The notes beneath the pieces were generated by a model, which was given only the letters and a program-made list of their open reading frames with translations, was not told the DNA's origin and made no database searches. A stretch of DNA of 38,272 bases from Bacteroidia bacterium. GTDB lineage: Bacteria; Bacteroidota; Bacteroidia; JANWVE01. Of the stretch, positions 1 to 8,031 are shown piece by piece. The stretch covers positions 1 to 38,272 of the forward strand of contig JANWVE010000006.1 in the NCBI GenBank assembly GCA_025057675.1, read 5' to 3'. The position numbers and the translations under genes were made by a program. Each line of letters opens with the position of its first letter. Position 1 is the stretch's first letter.

Positions 1-1
1 C

Positions 2-910
2 AAACGGAGATACTTCTTTATTGGTTCGTGGATTTTTATTTCGTTAGGAATTATCTCTATGGCAGTAAGAGGTTTGAGCTATGGTGTAGATTTCAAAGGA
101 GGAAGAGAGTATTATGTACGATTCAACAAGCCCATTGAAACATCAGAAATTCGCAGTAAGCTTACGCAGCCCTTACAAAGTCCGCCCGAAGTAAAAACCT
201 ATGGTAGTGCTAATCAGGTCCTTATCCGTACAAACTACAAAGTAGATAAACGAGATGAAAAAACTGCCCAAGAAGTAGAAAATTTGGTTATTAACTCATT
301 GAAAAGCAGTTTTCCCAATACCGAACCGACTATTCTCTCCTCACAATTAGTGGGTCCCACTGTGGCAAGAGATATTACGTACAGTGCTTTCAAGTCTATT
401 TTCTTGTCTTTGATAGTAGTATTTACCTATTTGTTTATTCGTTTCCGTAGATGGACATTTAGCACAGGCGCAGTAATAGCTCTCGCTCATGATGTACTGA
501 TGATATTCTCCGTTTTCTCTCTTTTGAATGGTATTGTACCTTTCTCATTAGAGCTGGACCAAGCATTTATTGCAGCTGTACTGACCATTATGGGCTATTC
601 TATGAATGATACCGTAGTAGTATTTGATCGTATTCGCGAAAAACTGCGTAATAATCCGAATATAGACGAACGTACTAATATCAATCAGGCTATCAATGAA
701 ACGCTTAGCCGTACTTTGATGACTTCTATTTTAACCTTGATTGCAGTTATTGTACTGTTCTTTGCAGGTGAAACGTTACGTGGTTTTAATTTTGCTTTGT
801 TGATAGGTATTATTGTGGGTACGTATTCTTCTATTTTCATTGCTACTCCGATTGTATTAGATTTTGGTAAGAAAAAATCAGTTGTAGCAGAACCTGTAAA
901 ATCTAAGTAA
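2..910 (+). CDS. secDF: SecDF protein translocase, C-terminal (SecF) part, 5' truncated by window
   Basis: The reading frame is open from base 2 with no start, so the gene begins outside the window; the ATG at 59 lies inside a membrane segment and is not a credible start. The visible part is the SecF half: a first transmembrane segment (KRRYFFIGSWIF...), the SecF signature YGVDFKGG, a periplasmic stretch, the VGPTVARDI motif at the second membrane segment, and the conserved SMNDTVVVFDRIRE motif followed by two more hydrophobic helices. SecDF uses the proton gradient to help pull exported proteins across the inner membrane with SecYEG. In Bacteroidota SecD and SecF are usually one fused protein, which I assume here. 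It is followed within 25 bp by an intrinsic terminator, so it ends its transcription unit. Confidence 0.93.
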   Translation, partial: KRRYFFIGSWIFISLGIISMAVRGLSYGVDFKGGREYYVRFNKPIETSEIRSKLTQPLQSPPEVKTYGSANQVLIRTNYKVDKRDEKTAQEVENLVINSLKSSFPNTEPTILSSQLVGPTVARDITYSAFKSIFLSLIVVFTYLFIRFRRWTFSTGAVIALAHDVLMIFSVFSLLNGIVPFSLELDQAFIAAVLTIMGYSMNDTVVVFDRIREKLRNNPNIDERTNINQAINETLSRTLMTSILTLIAVIVLFFAGETLRGFNFALLIGIIVGTYSSIFIATPIVLDFGKKKSVVAEPVKSK

Positions 911-932
911 CAGCAGATAAAAGTAGTATTGC

Positions 933-970
933 AGTCCCTTGCTTATTTTTAAGTAGGGGACTATTTTTTT
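933..970 (+). terminator. Intrinsic terminator of secDF
   Basis: AGTCCCTTGCTTA (from 933) pairs with TAAGTAGGGGACT (to 962), giving about 12 base pairs with two G-U pairs and a T-rich loop, followed by ATTTTTTT at 963-970. It lies 22 bp after the secDF stop. The T-tract runs directly into the first GGG of the dispersed element at 971. Confidence 0.8.
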
Positions 971-1581
971 GGGCGTGTCCTTGTGGGCGTTTCGCTGGTG
1001 CTCATGCCCACAAGGTCGGCGTGCTGCGGGCTAACGGTGCTGCGTCCCACCCGCCCACCCCCTGGTTGAGGGGTTTAAGGCGTGGGCGAGGGGCTTTGCA
1101 CCGTGCTGACGCACGCCCTTCGCATGCCTCACGCAAGCAGCAAGTACACTAATCCCACCTATTCAAAGCTTAATCTTGTAAGTATCTGAAAATGAACACT
1201 AAATAAGATAAAAATATATTTTTACTTTTGTAAATACTTGAAAATCAATTCAAAATAAGGTAAAAATTGCGTATTGAAGGTTAAAAGGTTTTGTAAAGCC
1301 CATGCATTCAAGGTCTAACCTTGTAAATATTTGAAAATCAATATCAAAGAAGGTAAAGTAACAACATTTGAAACAAAGTAAAAAATTTTAATCTTGTAAG
1401 TGTTTGATAATCAATATCAAACAAGGTAAAGCAAGAATATGTCTAAAAACGAGGTAAAACATCCAAAGGGTGCTGCGTGAGGCATGCGGAGGGTGCGTCA
1501 GCAGTGCGGAGCGCAAGCGAAGCACCGAAGCGTCAGCGTAGCCCGCAGCACGCCGACCCGAGCGCAGCGAGGGACACGCCC
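971..1581 (+). repeat. Dispersed composite element, copy 1 (611 bp)
   Basis: Terminal inverted repeat GGGCGTGTCC / GGACACGCCC, preceded by T7 and followed by A5. The left arm is the long GC-rich form (type A, outer hairpin CCTTGTGGGC / GCCCACAAGG); the right arm is the short form (type B). The AT-rich core has four ~40-bp units and two half units around a centre containing GCCCATGCATTCAAGG. Strand is given by the CCTTGTAAGTA orientation of the core units. It lies between convergent genes. Confidence 0.9.
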
Positions 1582-1668
1582 AAAAATAAAAAAGTCAGCT
1601 GCCAATCATCTTTTTTGTTATGAATGAATAGAATACTACAAACAAAACATTGAGAGTCAGTAATTTTC

Positions 1669-2625
1669 TTATAGCGCAGCAGGTAAAATAGTGATTACAT
1701 TCGCTAATAAGAACAAAATGGTTAAGATGTAAAAAGTAATTTTGTCTATCTTTTTGGCTTTCTGCTCTTGATCTGTTTTCATGAGATACATAGAGTATAC
1801 AGAAATCAAAATATTGAGAAAGATAAATAAGAAAGCAATAGCATGTATTTTATCCACTAATGTAAAGTTTGGGCTTTCAGGTAAGATACTATCCACGATG
1901 TATTTGTTACCCACGGCAGCAAATAGCCCTCCTACGGGTAACCCAAAGCGAGGATCCGCTTCTGTGGCATCAATAAATAAGTTCACCATGGCAATAAAAA
2001 AAGCAATATAAACCCCCGTAAATAGCTTCAAAAATAAACCAAAGCTGTTTCTTTTCATTTGAATAATGACATCCACAGCAGGATATTTAGACTGTCCGTC
2101 AGGAAGTTCTGGGTTTCCATAAGTAGTTTCATAAACAATTGTTTTTGGCTCAATTTTGAAATCTTTAACTCGCCATCCTTCTACAATAATATCTTTTGCA
2201 AACTTACTGTTTTTAATGTCTGCGGTGAATACAACCTGTTGGCTTTCATGTTCTCCGTCCTCAATACGGATGTGTAATGTTTGTTCATCGAAAGGGAAGT
2301 TTTTAATAATCCAGGGTTGTTGCATTGTTACCTTGTAATTGATAGCTGCCCAATTATAGCCCTTTTTTTTCTCAATAGTACAACTTGAAACGTTAACAGA
2401 TTTATTTTTAGGAATTTCTATCAATTGAGTGATATTTTCTTGTGAAAATAATGAGTCATTTTTGTATAGCATCCATAGCCAAAAATCTGCGGTGTATTCT
2501 CTGTCTGTAAATTTGAAATCATACAAATTTTGGAGGTAGAAGCCAATTTTAACAGTGTCTTTGGGGTTCGCATGAAGGTAAATTAGCCCGAAGGCTGCAA
2601 AACAAAATACAAATACTTTTTTCAT
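1669..2625 (-). CDS. Pentameric ligand-gated ion channel (Cys-loop superfamily) homologue
   Basis: 318 aa. A signal peptide (residues 1-19) is followed by a beta-rich extracellular domain with the family's FPFDEQTLHIRIED stretch (110-123); the eukaryotic Cys-loop cysteines are absent, as in bacterial members such as GLIC and ELIC. Four hydrophobic helices follow at about 195-219, 226-248, 256-282 and 295-316. M2 runs DPRFGLPVGGLF...YIVDSILPES and is followed by FTLVDKI, matching the M2-M3 pattern of the family. The C-terminus after M4 is very short, as usual. Prokaryotic members form cation or anion channels gated by protons or small molecules; the ligand cannot be told here. The start is set by a TACCTTTG box 5 bp before the ATG. 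It is 17 bp downstream of the beta-helix gene but appears to have its own promoter. Confidence 0.8.
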   Translation of the reverse strand: MKKVFVFCFAAFGLIYLHANPKDTVKIGFYLQNLYDFKFTDREYTADFWLWMLYKNDSLFSQENITQLIEIPKNKSVNVSSCTIEKKKGYNWAAINYKVTMQQPWIIKNFPFDEQTLHIRIEDGEHESQQVVFTADIKNSKFAKDIIVEGWRVKDFKIEPKTIVYETTYGNPELPDGQSKYPAVDVIIQMKRNSFGLFLKLFTGVYIAFFIAMVNLFIDATEADPRFGLPVGGLFAAVGNKYIVDSILPESPNFTLVDKIHAIAFLFIFLNILISVYSMYLMKTDQEQKAKKIDKITFYILTILFLLANVITILPAAL

Positions 2626-2630
2626 ACTTA

Positions 2631-2659
2631 CAAAGGTATGAGTTATTGTTTAACTACAA
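2631..2659 (-). promoter_or_regulatory. Sigma-A type promoter of the ligand-gated channel gene
   Basis: On the minus strand TTG (2659-2657), 18 bp, TACCTTTG (2638-2631), then 5 bp to the ATG. The -33 element lies within the last codons of the upstream beta-helix gene. Matches the Bacteroidota TTTG-N19-TANNTTTG pattern and predicts an almost leaderless mRNA. Confidence 0.6.
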
Positions 2660-4406
2660 TGTGTGTTTTTTTCAAGTTGTTGTCAATAATAGATAAAAAG
2701 TAGATTCCTTGAGGTAGATGTTCTAGATTTAATTGTGCGATGCTAGAATGTTGTAGTAATACCCTGCCAGACACATCTAAAACAGCACATGTTTGAATTG
2801 GTTGAGAAAAGTAAACTGTTCCGTAAGTAGGATTAGGATAGATATGAGCTGCATGAAGAGGTGTTTGCGAACTATATGACGTAAGTAAAGAATTACATAC
2901 TGTTTTTGACCCTCCTGCAATGTATCTTTGCTTAGCAGGGTTTGTACCTGAGTTAAGTGGATTAGGAATTCCTATAGACCAGGTAACCCCAGGAATGTCC
3001 CAGTAATCAGGTTTTGAAGTGAGGTAATAGGTAGTATCTGTTAGTGTGCCTGTACCTGCGGGGATAATTGAGCCTTTTACATTATTACCATGAGAGAACA
3101 TATTTGTACCTGGGATAAAAAATAAACCCATACCTAGGCTTGTATTAGTCGTTTCATTTCCTACATAATTTTGATTTTCTTGTACAGGAGAAGTATCTTG
3201 AAGGAATCCATAAAGTTCTGCACGGTTACGGAAGAAAGTATTGTAAGGTCCAGCAATTCCCCAGTATCCATCTACAATCACGTTCTGTACAATATTACCC
3301 TCAAACAAATTGCAGAAAGGGTAGTGTCCATGTACGGATATGTCTCCAGTTGCATTATGAGGTATTTCAGAACGGTAGGGGTCTTTTGAGTAGTTATACC
3401 CAAAGACATTTCCATTTGAACCTTCTTTGACCATCATAGCATGCCGTAGATGCTCAAAAATGTTATTTTCTATCCTACAAGCAGTAGTATGTTTGAATAA
3501 AACTACACCGTAACCACGCGTGCCTACACCTGTGTAACTGAAAGCATGATGAATATAACAACCCTGCACGCTGATATGCGTACTAATTCCCATTCCAATA
3601 TGCGCTCCTATGGACATGCTACTCTCTACTCCTTTTACCCAGCATTGCTTAGCAATACTGAATGAGATGTTGAAAGATACACAAGTAGGAATGTTGCATG
3701 TATCTACCTTGTGAATACGCATACATTCTATTCCTACCTCTTTGCGCATTTTAACCTTACGCATTCTTGGATTTAAACTTAAATCAAAATCCATACGAAG
3801 CGGTTCATTTATGGTTATCTGACCGCCTGATATTGCTGTAATAGTGGCTAAATGACCCACTGACTCTTCTGACCAAAAAGTAGGATTGATATCCCAGGCA
3901 CCATTTTCTTGTTTAATTTCAATATCATCCCCTACTGAAAAGTGGGCAGAATTAGTTACAGTCAATGTAGTGCTGCCTTTGTTCAGTCCTCCCGTGATAG
4001 GTATTTCAACGGTATCAAGGAAACTTCCCCATATATTAAATCCGTTTTTTGTTGCTCCGTTAAAATCAAAGCGTAGTTGGGTAGAGTCTGATGAAACACC
4101 TCTGAAAATAACACTGTCTTTATCTACCATAATTTCGTTTTTAATCAAGTATGTTCCTGCAGGAAAGAATACCACACCTCTGTTTCCACTCAAAGAGTTC
4201 ATTGCACTAATGATTGCTGGGTAGTCATCCGTAACTCCATCGCCTGCTGCCCCGAAGGATTTTACATTAACGATGTTCACAGGATTGGGAATGGGGTGAG
4301 AGTATCCTGTATTTTGCCAATCTACTGTACGGAATGTAGGTATAACTTGGGCTACTACCCAGTATACTGAAACAAAATAAAATACCGTAGTTTGTAGAAG
4401 TTTCAT
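2643..4406 (-). CDS. Secreted right-handed beta-helix (pectate-lyase-like) protein with T9SS sorting domain
   Basis: 587 aa. An N-terminal signal peptide (to about residue 20) precedes the pectate-lyase superfamily entry motif VKSFGAAGDGVTDDYPAIISAM (about 49-70) with GVVFFPAGTYLI, typical of Pectate_lyase_3/GH55-like beta-helices. The middle contains repeated short beta-rungs (IENNIFEHLRHAM, NLFEGNIVQNV, FFRNRAELYG). The last about 75 residues are a type IX secretion C-terminal domain: HIYPNPTYGTVYF, then LNLEHLPQGIYFLSI and a basic end KTHIVVKQ. The protein is therefore expected to cross the outer membrane through the T9SS and be attached to or released from the cell surface. It may bind or cleave a polysaccharide; I see no motif that fixes the substrate. 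A TAGTTTTG box sits 4 bp before the ATG. Confidence 0.82.
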   Translation of the reverse strand: MKLLQTTVFYFVSVYWVVAQVIPTFRTVDWQNTGYSHPIPNPVNIVNVKSFGAAGDGVTDDYPAIISAMNSLSGNRGVVFFPAGTYLIKNEIMVDKDSVIFRGVSSDSTQLRFDFNGATKNGFNIWGSFLDTVEIPITGGLNKGSTTLTVTNSAHFSVGDDIEIKQENGAWDINPTFWSEESVGHLATITAISGGQITINEPLRMDFDLSLNPRMRKVKMRKEVGIECMRIHKVDTCNIPTCVSFNISFSIAKQCWVKGVESSMSIGAHIGMGISTHISVQGCYIHHAFSYTGVGTRGYGVVLFKHTTACRIENNIFEHLRHAMMVKEGSNGNVFGYNYSKDPYRSEIPHNATGDISVHGHYPFCNLFEGNIVQNVIVDGYWGIAGPYNTFFRNRAELYGFLQDTSPVQENQNYVGNETTNTSLGMGLFFIPGTNMFSHGNNVKGSIIPAGTGTLTDTTYYLTSKPDYWDIPGVTWSIGIPNPLNSGTNPAKQRYIAGGSKTVCNSLLTSYSSQTPLHAAHIYPNPTYGTVYFSQPIQTCAVLDVSGRVLLQHSSIAQLNLEHLPQGIYFLSIIDNNLKKTHIVVKQ

Positions 4407-4410
4407 AAAA

Positions 4411-4418
4411 CAAAACTA
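4411..4418 (-). promoter_or_regulatory. -7 promoter box of the beta-helix gene
   Basis: TAGTTTTG on the minus strand fits TANNTTTG and ends 4 bp before the ATG at 4406. No convincing -33 element is seen at the expected distance. Confidence 0.45.
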
Positions 4419-4449
4419 AATAAAATTTTTTAACTTGGCATGATTTTTT

Positions 4450-4457
4450 TATATTTG
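4450..4457 (+). promoter_or_regulatory. -7 promoter box of the PstS-like gene
   Basis: TATATTTG ends 10 bp before the ATG at 4468. The -33 element is not clear. Back-to-back with the divergent box at 4411-4418. Confidence 0.5.
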
Positions 4458-4467
4458 CATTAGTATT

Positions 4468-5310
4468 ATGCTCAATAACCGAATTTTATTTTTATCTCTT
4501 CTGTTAAGTTTTTATTTTTCAACTCTTTTTGGGCAAGATAGAACCATTATCACTATGAAAGGCTCGGATATGCTTAAAGACGATGTGATGCCCGCTTTAA
4601 TAGAAGCCTACAAGAAAAAAAATCCTAACGTAGAATTTGAAATTAAAGGAGGAGGTACTGCTGCAGGGCTAAGTGCTTTACTAAGACGCACCGTAGATGT
4701 ATGCTTAGCTACACGCCCTTTAAGAGAATCCGAGATAAAACATTTACATGATGCTGTGCCTACTGAGATACCTATTCTAATTGCCTGTATGTCTATATTC
4801 GTAAATAAAGACAACCCCGTTAATGAACTTTCATTAGACGATATTACCCGTATCTATTCAGGAGAGGCTAAAAGCTGGAAAGAATTCGGTGGAAAAGATG
4901 TACCTATTGTAGCTTATACCTTAGACCCTACTTATGGTACTTACACGTATTTTATAGAGGAAGTAATGGGAGGAGTTCCTTTTGGACCGCAAGCGATTGT
5001 GTTAAAAAACTCTTATCAAATGATAGACTCTACTATTAAGTATCCTGGCGGTATTGGTTTTGGAACAGAGTTTTATACGCGGGGTAAAAATGTTAAAACT
5101 GTTAAAGTACGCAGGCCTAATGAATATAAAGCTTATCTACCCACACCTATGAATGGACTAACAGGTAAATACCCTATTACTCGCAAGTTCAGATTTATTA
5201 CTTTAGAGCGTCCCACGGGGGTGATTAAGGATTTTATTGACTTTACCCTGAGTCCTGAGGGTCAAAAAATCATAGAGGAGCAGAAGTATTTTAAGGTAGA
5301 GTTTGAGTAA
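4468..5310 (+). CDS. PstS-like phosphate/oxyanion-binding periplasmic protein
   Basis: 280 aa. Signal peptide MLNNRILFLSLLLSFYFSTLFG (1-22) without a lipobox. The mature part begins ITMKGSDML, the PBP-like signature of phosphate-binding proteins, followed by EIKGGGTAAGLSALLRRTVDVCLATRPL (ligand-contacting GGGT and ATR segments) and later SLDDITRIYSGEAKSWKEFGG, a hallmark of the PstS family. YPGGIGFG and SPEGQKIIEEQ complete the fold. PstS normally delivers phosphate to the PstCAB ABC transporter; no pstC, pstA, pstB or phoU is adjacent, so this is an orphan binding protein. It could be a scavenging or sensing protein rather than a transporter subunit. Confidence 0.82.
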   Translation: MLNNRILFLSLLLSFYFSTLFGQDRTIITMKGSDMLKDDVMPALIEAYKKKNPNVEFEIKGGGTAAGLSALLRRTVDVCLATRPLRESEIKHLHDAVPTEIPILIACMSIFVNKDNPVNELSLDDITRIYSGEAKSWKEFGGKDVPIVAYTLDPTYGTYTYFIEEVMGGVPFGPQAIVLKNSYQMIDSTIKYPGGIGFGTEFYTRGKNVKTVKVRRPNEYKAYLPTPMNGLTGKYPITRKFRFITLERPTGVIKDFIDFTLSPEGQKIIEEQKYFKVEFE

Positions 5311-5346
5311 AGATAAAATGATATAAGAAATATTTTATGTTTTTTT

Positions 5347-5943
5347 GGGCGTGTCCTTGCCCACGTCTTGCTGCGCTCGTGTGGGCAAGGTCGGCGTGCT
5401 ACGGGCTGACGGTGCTGCGCCCCACCCCCTGGGCAAGAGTAAAATCGTGGGCAAGAGGCTGCGCACCAAGCCTGACGGCTTGCCCTCCGCATGCCTCACG
5501 CAAGCAGCAAGTATGCTAATCCCACTTATACAAACTTAATCTTGTAAGTATCTCAAAATGAACACTAAACAAGGTTAAAATGTATTTTGACATGGTAAAT
5601 CATTGAAAATCAATATAAAATAAAGTAAAACTTTTATATTCAGGGTTAAAGGGTTGGAAGTCCATGTATTCAAGGTTTAACCTTGTACATGCTTGAAAAT
5701 GAACACAAAACAAGATAAAACGAACGCATTTCAAACAAGGTAAAAAATTTTAATTTTGTAAGTATTTGATAATGAGCATCAAACAAGGTAAAGCAAACGT
5801 AGGTATACAAACAAGGTAAAGTATCAAAACGCTGCTGCGTGAGGCATGCGGAGGGTGCGTCAGCAGTGCGTAGCAGAGCGAAGCACCGAAGCGATAGCGC
5901 AGCCCGCAGCACGCCGACCCGAGCGCAGCGAAGGGACACGCCC
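5347..5943 (+). repeat. Dispersed composite element, copy 2 (597 bp)
   Basis: Left arm is type A with outer hairpin CCTTGCCCAC / GTGGGCAAGG, the compensatory alternative to copy 1. Right arm is type B. The core has the four-unit layout and a centre AAGTCCATGTATTCAAGG followed by TTTAACCTTG. It lies between the PstS-like gene and the convergent murC operon. Confidence 0.9.
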
Positions 5944-5972
5944 AAAAATTAAAAAAAATTGAGTCCCACTCA

Positions 5973-6548
5973 CTAAGAACAATCTATCTTTATATTGTTC
6001 AAGTGAGATACCCATGAGATAGACTCAAAAACCTGCTTAACTTGTCTAAAAAGATTTGCAGTTTCCTCCTCATTAGGATAAGATAAAATTTGTGTGTAAT
6101 CTTGAGTACGTATGTTAAGATGGGGATTATTCGCAAATACAAAAACCTGTTCAAGAAACAAAGATCCAAAAGCCTCTAATAATAGAGATAAAGGAATAAT
6201 ACTGCTCTCCCATACACACGTAAACACTATGGTAGTAGATAAAGTAAAACACTGTGTAATTTTCTGTTGATCAAAATAATAAGTGTTTTGATTTTGTTTT
6301 AGGATTCCCCACTGATGTAAGTGAAAAACAGTATTTGATACTAAATGTTCGCTTAAAAAGCCTGATATACGTTTAGCTTGAAAATGCTGCGCTTCTATGG
6401 AGGGTTCTTCTGTGTCTAAATATAAGATGAAATGAAATGTGTTTCGTGGGTGCTTTTGAAGGAACTTCGCAAAGTCGTTCATAAATACCGTATCCTGAGC
6501 TTGGACCCTACGAAGTATCCATAAGTATTTTTTTTCTTTTGTCATCAT
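5973..6548 (-). CDS. Unknown protein translationally coupled to murC
   Basis: 191 aa, function not recognised. The gene starts inside the end of murC: its ATG (6548-6546) overlaps the murC TGA, forming ATGA, so translation is probably coupled. A second in-frame ATG follows immediately. The sequence shows alternating hydrophobic and charged stretches (FHFILYLDTEEP, STTIVFTCVWE, PLSLLLEAFGSLFLEQVFVF) suggesting a soluble alpha/beta protein; no signal peptide or membrane helix is evident. In many bacteria murC is followed by other division and wall genes, so a role in cell-wall synthesis is conceivable but is guilt by association only. Confidence 0.65.
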   Translation of the reverse strand: MMTKEKKYLWILRRVQAQDTVFMNDFAKFLQKHPRNTFHFILYLDTEEPSIEAQHFQAKRISGFLSEHLVSNTVFHLHQWGILKQNQNTYYFDQQKITQCFTLSTTIVFTCVWESSIIPLSLLLEAFGSLFLEQVFVFANNPHLNIRTQDYTQILSYPNEEETANLFRQVKQVFESISWVSHLNNIKIDCS

Positions 6549-7933
6549 GCAGGTAAGTTTTTGTATCGCTGAATAACTTTTTGTGCGACTTTGTCTATAT
6601 CTCCTGCACCCATAATAACTACCACAGGATATGTTTTACTTTTAAGATAAATATAGCTGGGCGCATCTTCATAAGATATCAATTGTTTAGGTACGCTTTT
6701 TATTTCGTTGAATATCAAGTCAGATGTTATACCCTCAATAGGTTGTTCTCGGGCAGGGTAGATGGGTAAAAGTACTACTTTGTGCGCTAAGCTCAATGCT
6801 TCTGCAAACCCTTTGTAAAAATACTGTGTTCTTGAATAAAGGTGGGGCTGAAAAACTGCCATAATTTTACGGTTAGGATACATGCGTTTTACAGAGTCGA
6901 GGGTTTTTTTTATCTCTTCAGGGTGATGGGCGTAGTCATCAATAATAGTGCATTCAGGGTGGATATATACATCAAATCTTCTTTCCACTCCTTGATAAGA
7001 CAAAGCGGCTTCTTGAACCAGGTTCATGTCTAACCCGAGTATTTCAGCTAAGGTTATACCTGCCATAGCATTGATAAGATTATGCCAGCCGAATGCATTT
7101 AGCTTAAAATTTGAACGATGGTCTTCGCCGTGTTTGAGAATATCAAAAGTAAATTTACCATTTCTGTAAGTTATATTATCTGCGGTATAGTCTGCGGCGT
7201 CTTCTACTCCGTAGCTCACACGTGGTATTTTTTTGATAGAGGTTATTAGCTTTCTCAAATTTGGGTTATTTTCATAGTATAAAATTGCTCCTTCGGGGTT
7301 CGTTTTTTCTAAGAACTGCTTATATGCTTGTTGTACTTTCTCTTCTGTGCCGTAGATATCTAGGTGGTCAGGGTCTATGCTGGTTATTACACTAATGTAA
7401 GGATTAAGTTGTAAGAAAGAGCGGTCATATTCATCTGCTTCCACGATGAGCCATTCGCTATCACCTTGGATGTAGTTAGTACCGTAATTTTTAGAAATTC
7501 CGCCTAAAAATGCACTTGCACCTACTCCACAATGATTCAAGATATGAGTAATAATTGTTGCTGTGGAAGTCTTTCCGTGTGTGCCTGCAACGGCTATACA
7601 TTTATATTCTTTGGCTATAGCGCCTAATACTTCTGCTCTTTTATACAAAGGGGCTTGTTGTTCTATGAGATAGGCTAATTCCTCGTTTTCTTCGGGTTTT
7701 ACGGCAGGAGTGTAAATAAAAATATCTGTATCTGTGGTGAGGTGGTTGGTATTAACTTCATGATAAACTTTGATACCTTCTTTATTTAATTGTTGTGTTA
7801 AATTTGTTTCAGTTCGGTCGTAGCCTTCTACGGTTACTCCTTGTGCCTTGAAATAACGTGCAAGCGCACTCATACCAATTCCACCGATTCCTATAAAATA
7901 GGCTTTTTTAATGTTTTTTAAATCTATGTTCAT
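6545..7933 (-). CDS. murC: UDP-N-acetylmuramate--L-alanine ligase
   Basis: 462 aa from the chosen start. MurC adds the first amino acid (L-Ala) of the peptidoglycan stem to UDP-MurNAc using ATP in the cytoplasm. Visible features: the N-terminal UDP-binding Rossmann motif GIGGIGMSALA (15-25), the Mur-ligase ATP loop VAGTHGKTSTA (115-125), IVEADEYDRSF with the metal-coordinating Glu/Asp, DPDHLDIYG, the Mur_ligase_C segment GVERRFD and the motif DDYAHHPEEI. An ATG seven codons further upstream lies inside the TATTTTTG promoter box, so the start MNIDLKN at 7933 is chosen. The gene is first in a two-gene unit and is isolated from other dcw genes such as ftsQ, ftsA and ftsZ. Confidence 0.95.
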   Translation of the reverse strand: MNIDLKNIKKAYFIGIGGIGMSALARYFKAQGVTVEGYDRTETNLTQQLNKEGIKVYHEVNTNHLTTDTDIFIYTPAVKPEENEELAYLIEQQAPLYKRAEVLGAIAKEYKCIAVAGTHGKTSTATIITHILNHCGVGASAFLGGISKNYGTNYIQGDSEWLIVEADEYDRSFLQLNPYISVITSIDPDHLDIYGTEEKVQQAYKQFLEKTNPEGAILYYENNPNLRKLITSIKKIPRVSYGVEDAADYTADNITYRNGKFTFDILKHGEDHRSNFKLNAFGWHNLINAMAGITLAEILGLDMNLVQEAALSYQGVERRFDVYIHPECTIIDDYAHHPEEIKKTLDSVKRMYPNRKIMAVFQPHLYSRTQYFYKGFAEALSLAHKVVLLPIYPAREQPIEGITSDLIFNEIKSVPKQLISYEDAPSYIYLKSKTYPVVVIMGAGDIDKVAQKVIQRYKNLPA

Positions 7934-7940
7934 ATTGTCG

Positions 7941-7948
7941 CAAAAATA
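7941..7948 (-). promoter_or_regulatory. -7 promoter box of murC
   Basis: TATTTTTG on the minus strand, 7 bp before the murC ATG at 7933. It overlaps an upstream in-frame ATG and so decides the start codon. The -33 element is weak. Confidence 0.55.
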
Positions 7949-8031
7949 GAACATTTTTGATTGTTAATCTAACAGTATAGTGGATATTTTGTCTGGATAT
8001 AAAGTTTAATTTGATAGGATTTATTTTTTTG

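Noticed and set aside
971-1581. The GC-rich hairpins as simple bidirectional rho-independent terminators
   Set aside because: The T-run precedes the hairpin and the A-run follows it on both strands, the reverse of a terminator, and copies also occur between divergent genes where termination is not needed.
5345-5539. Recurrent 60-78 codon open frames in the repeat arms (beginning MGVSLPTS or MGVSLAALG and ending near ACLTQ...)
   Set aside because: They start at TTG in the terminal repeat, recur only because the GC-rich arms are conserved and stop-poor, change frame between copies through indels, and have no promoter or family resemblance. Treated as non-coding.
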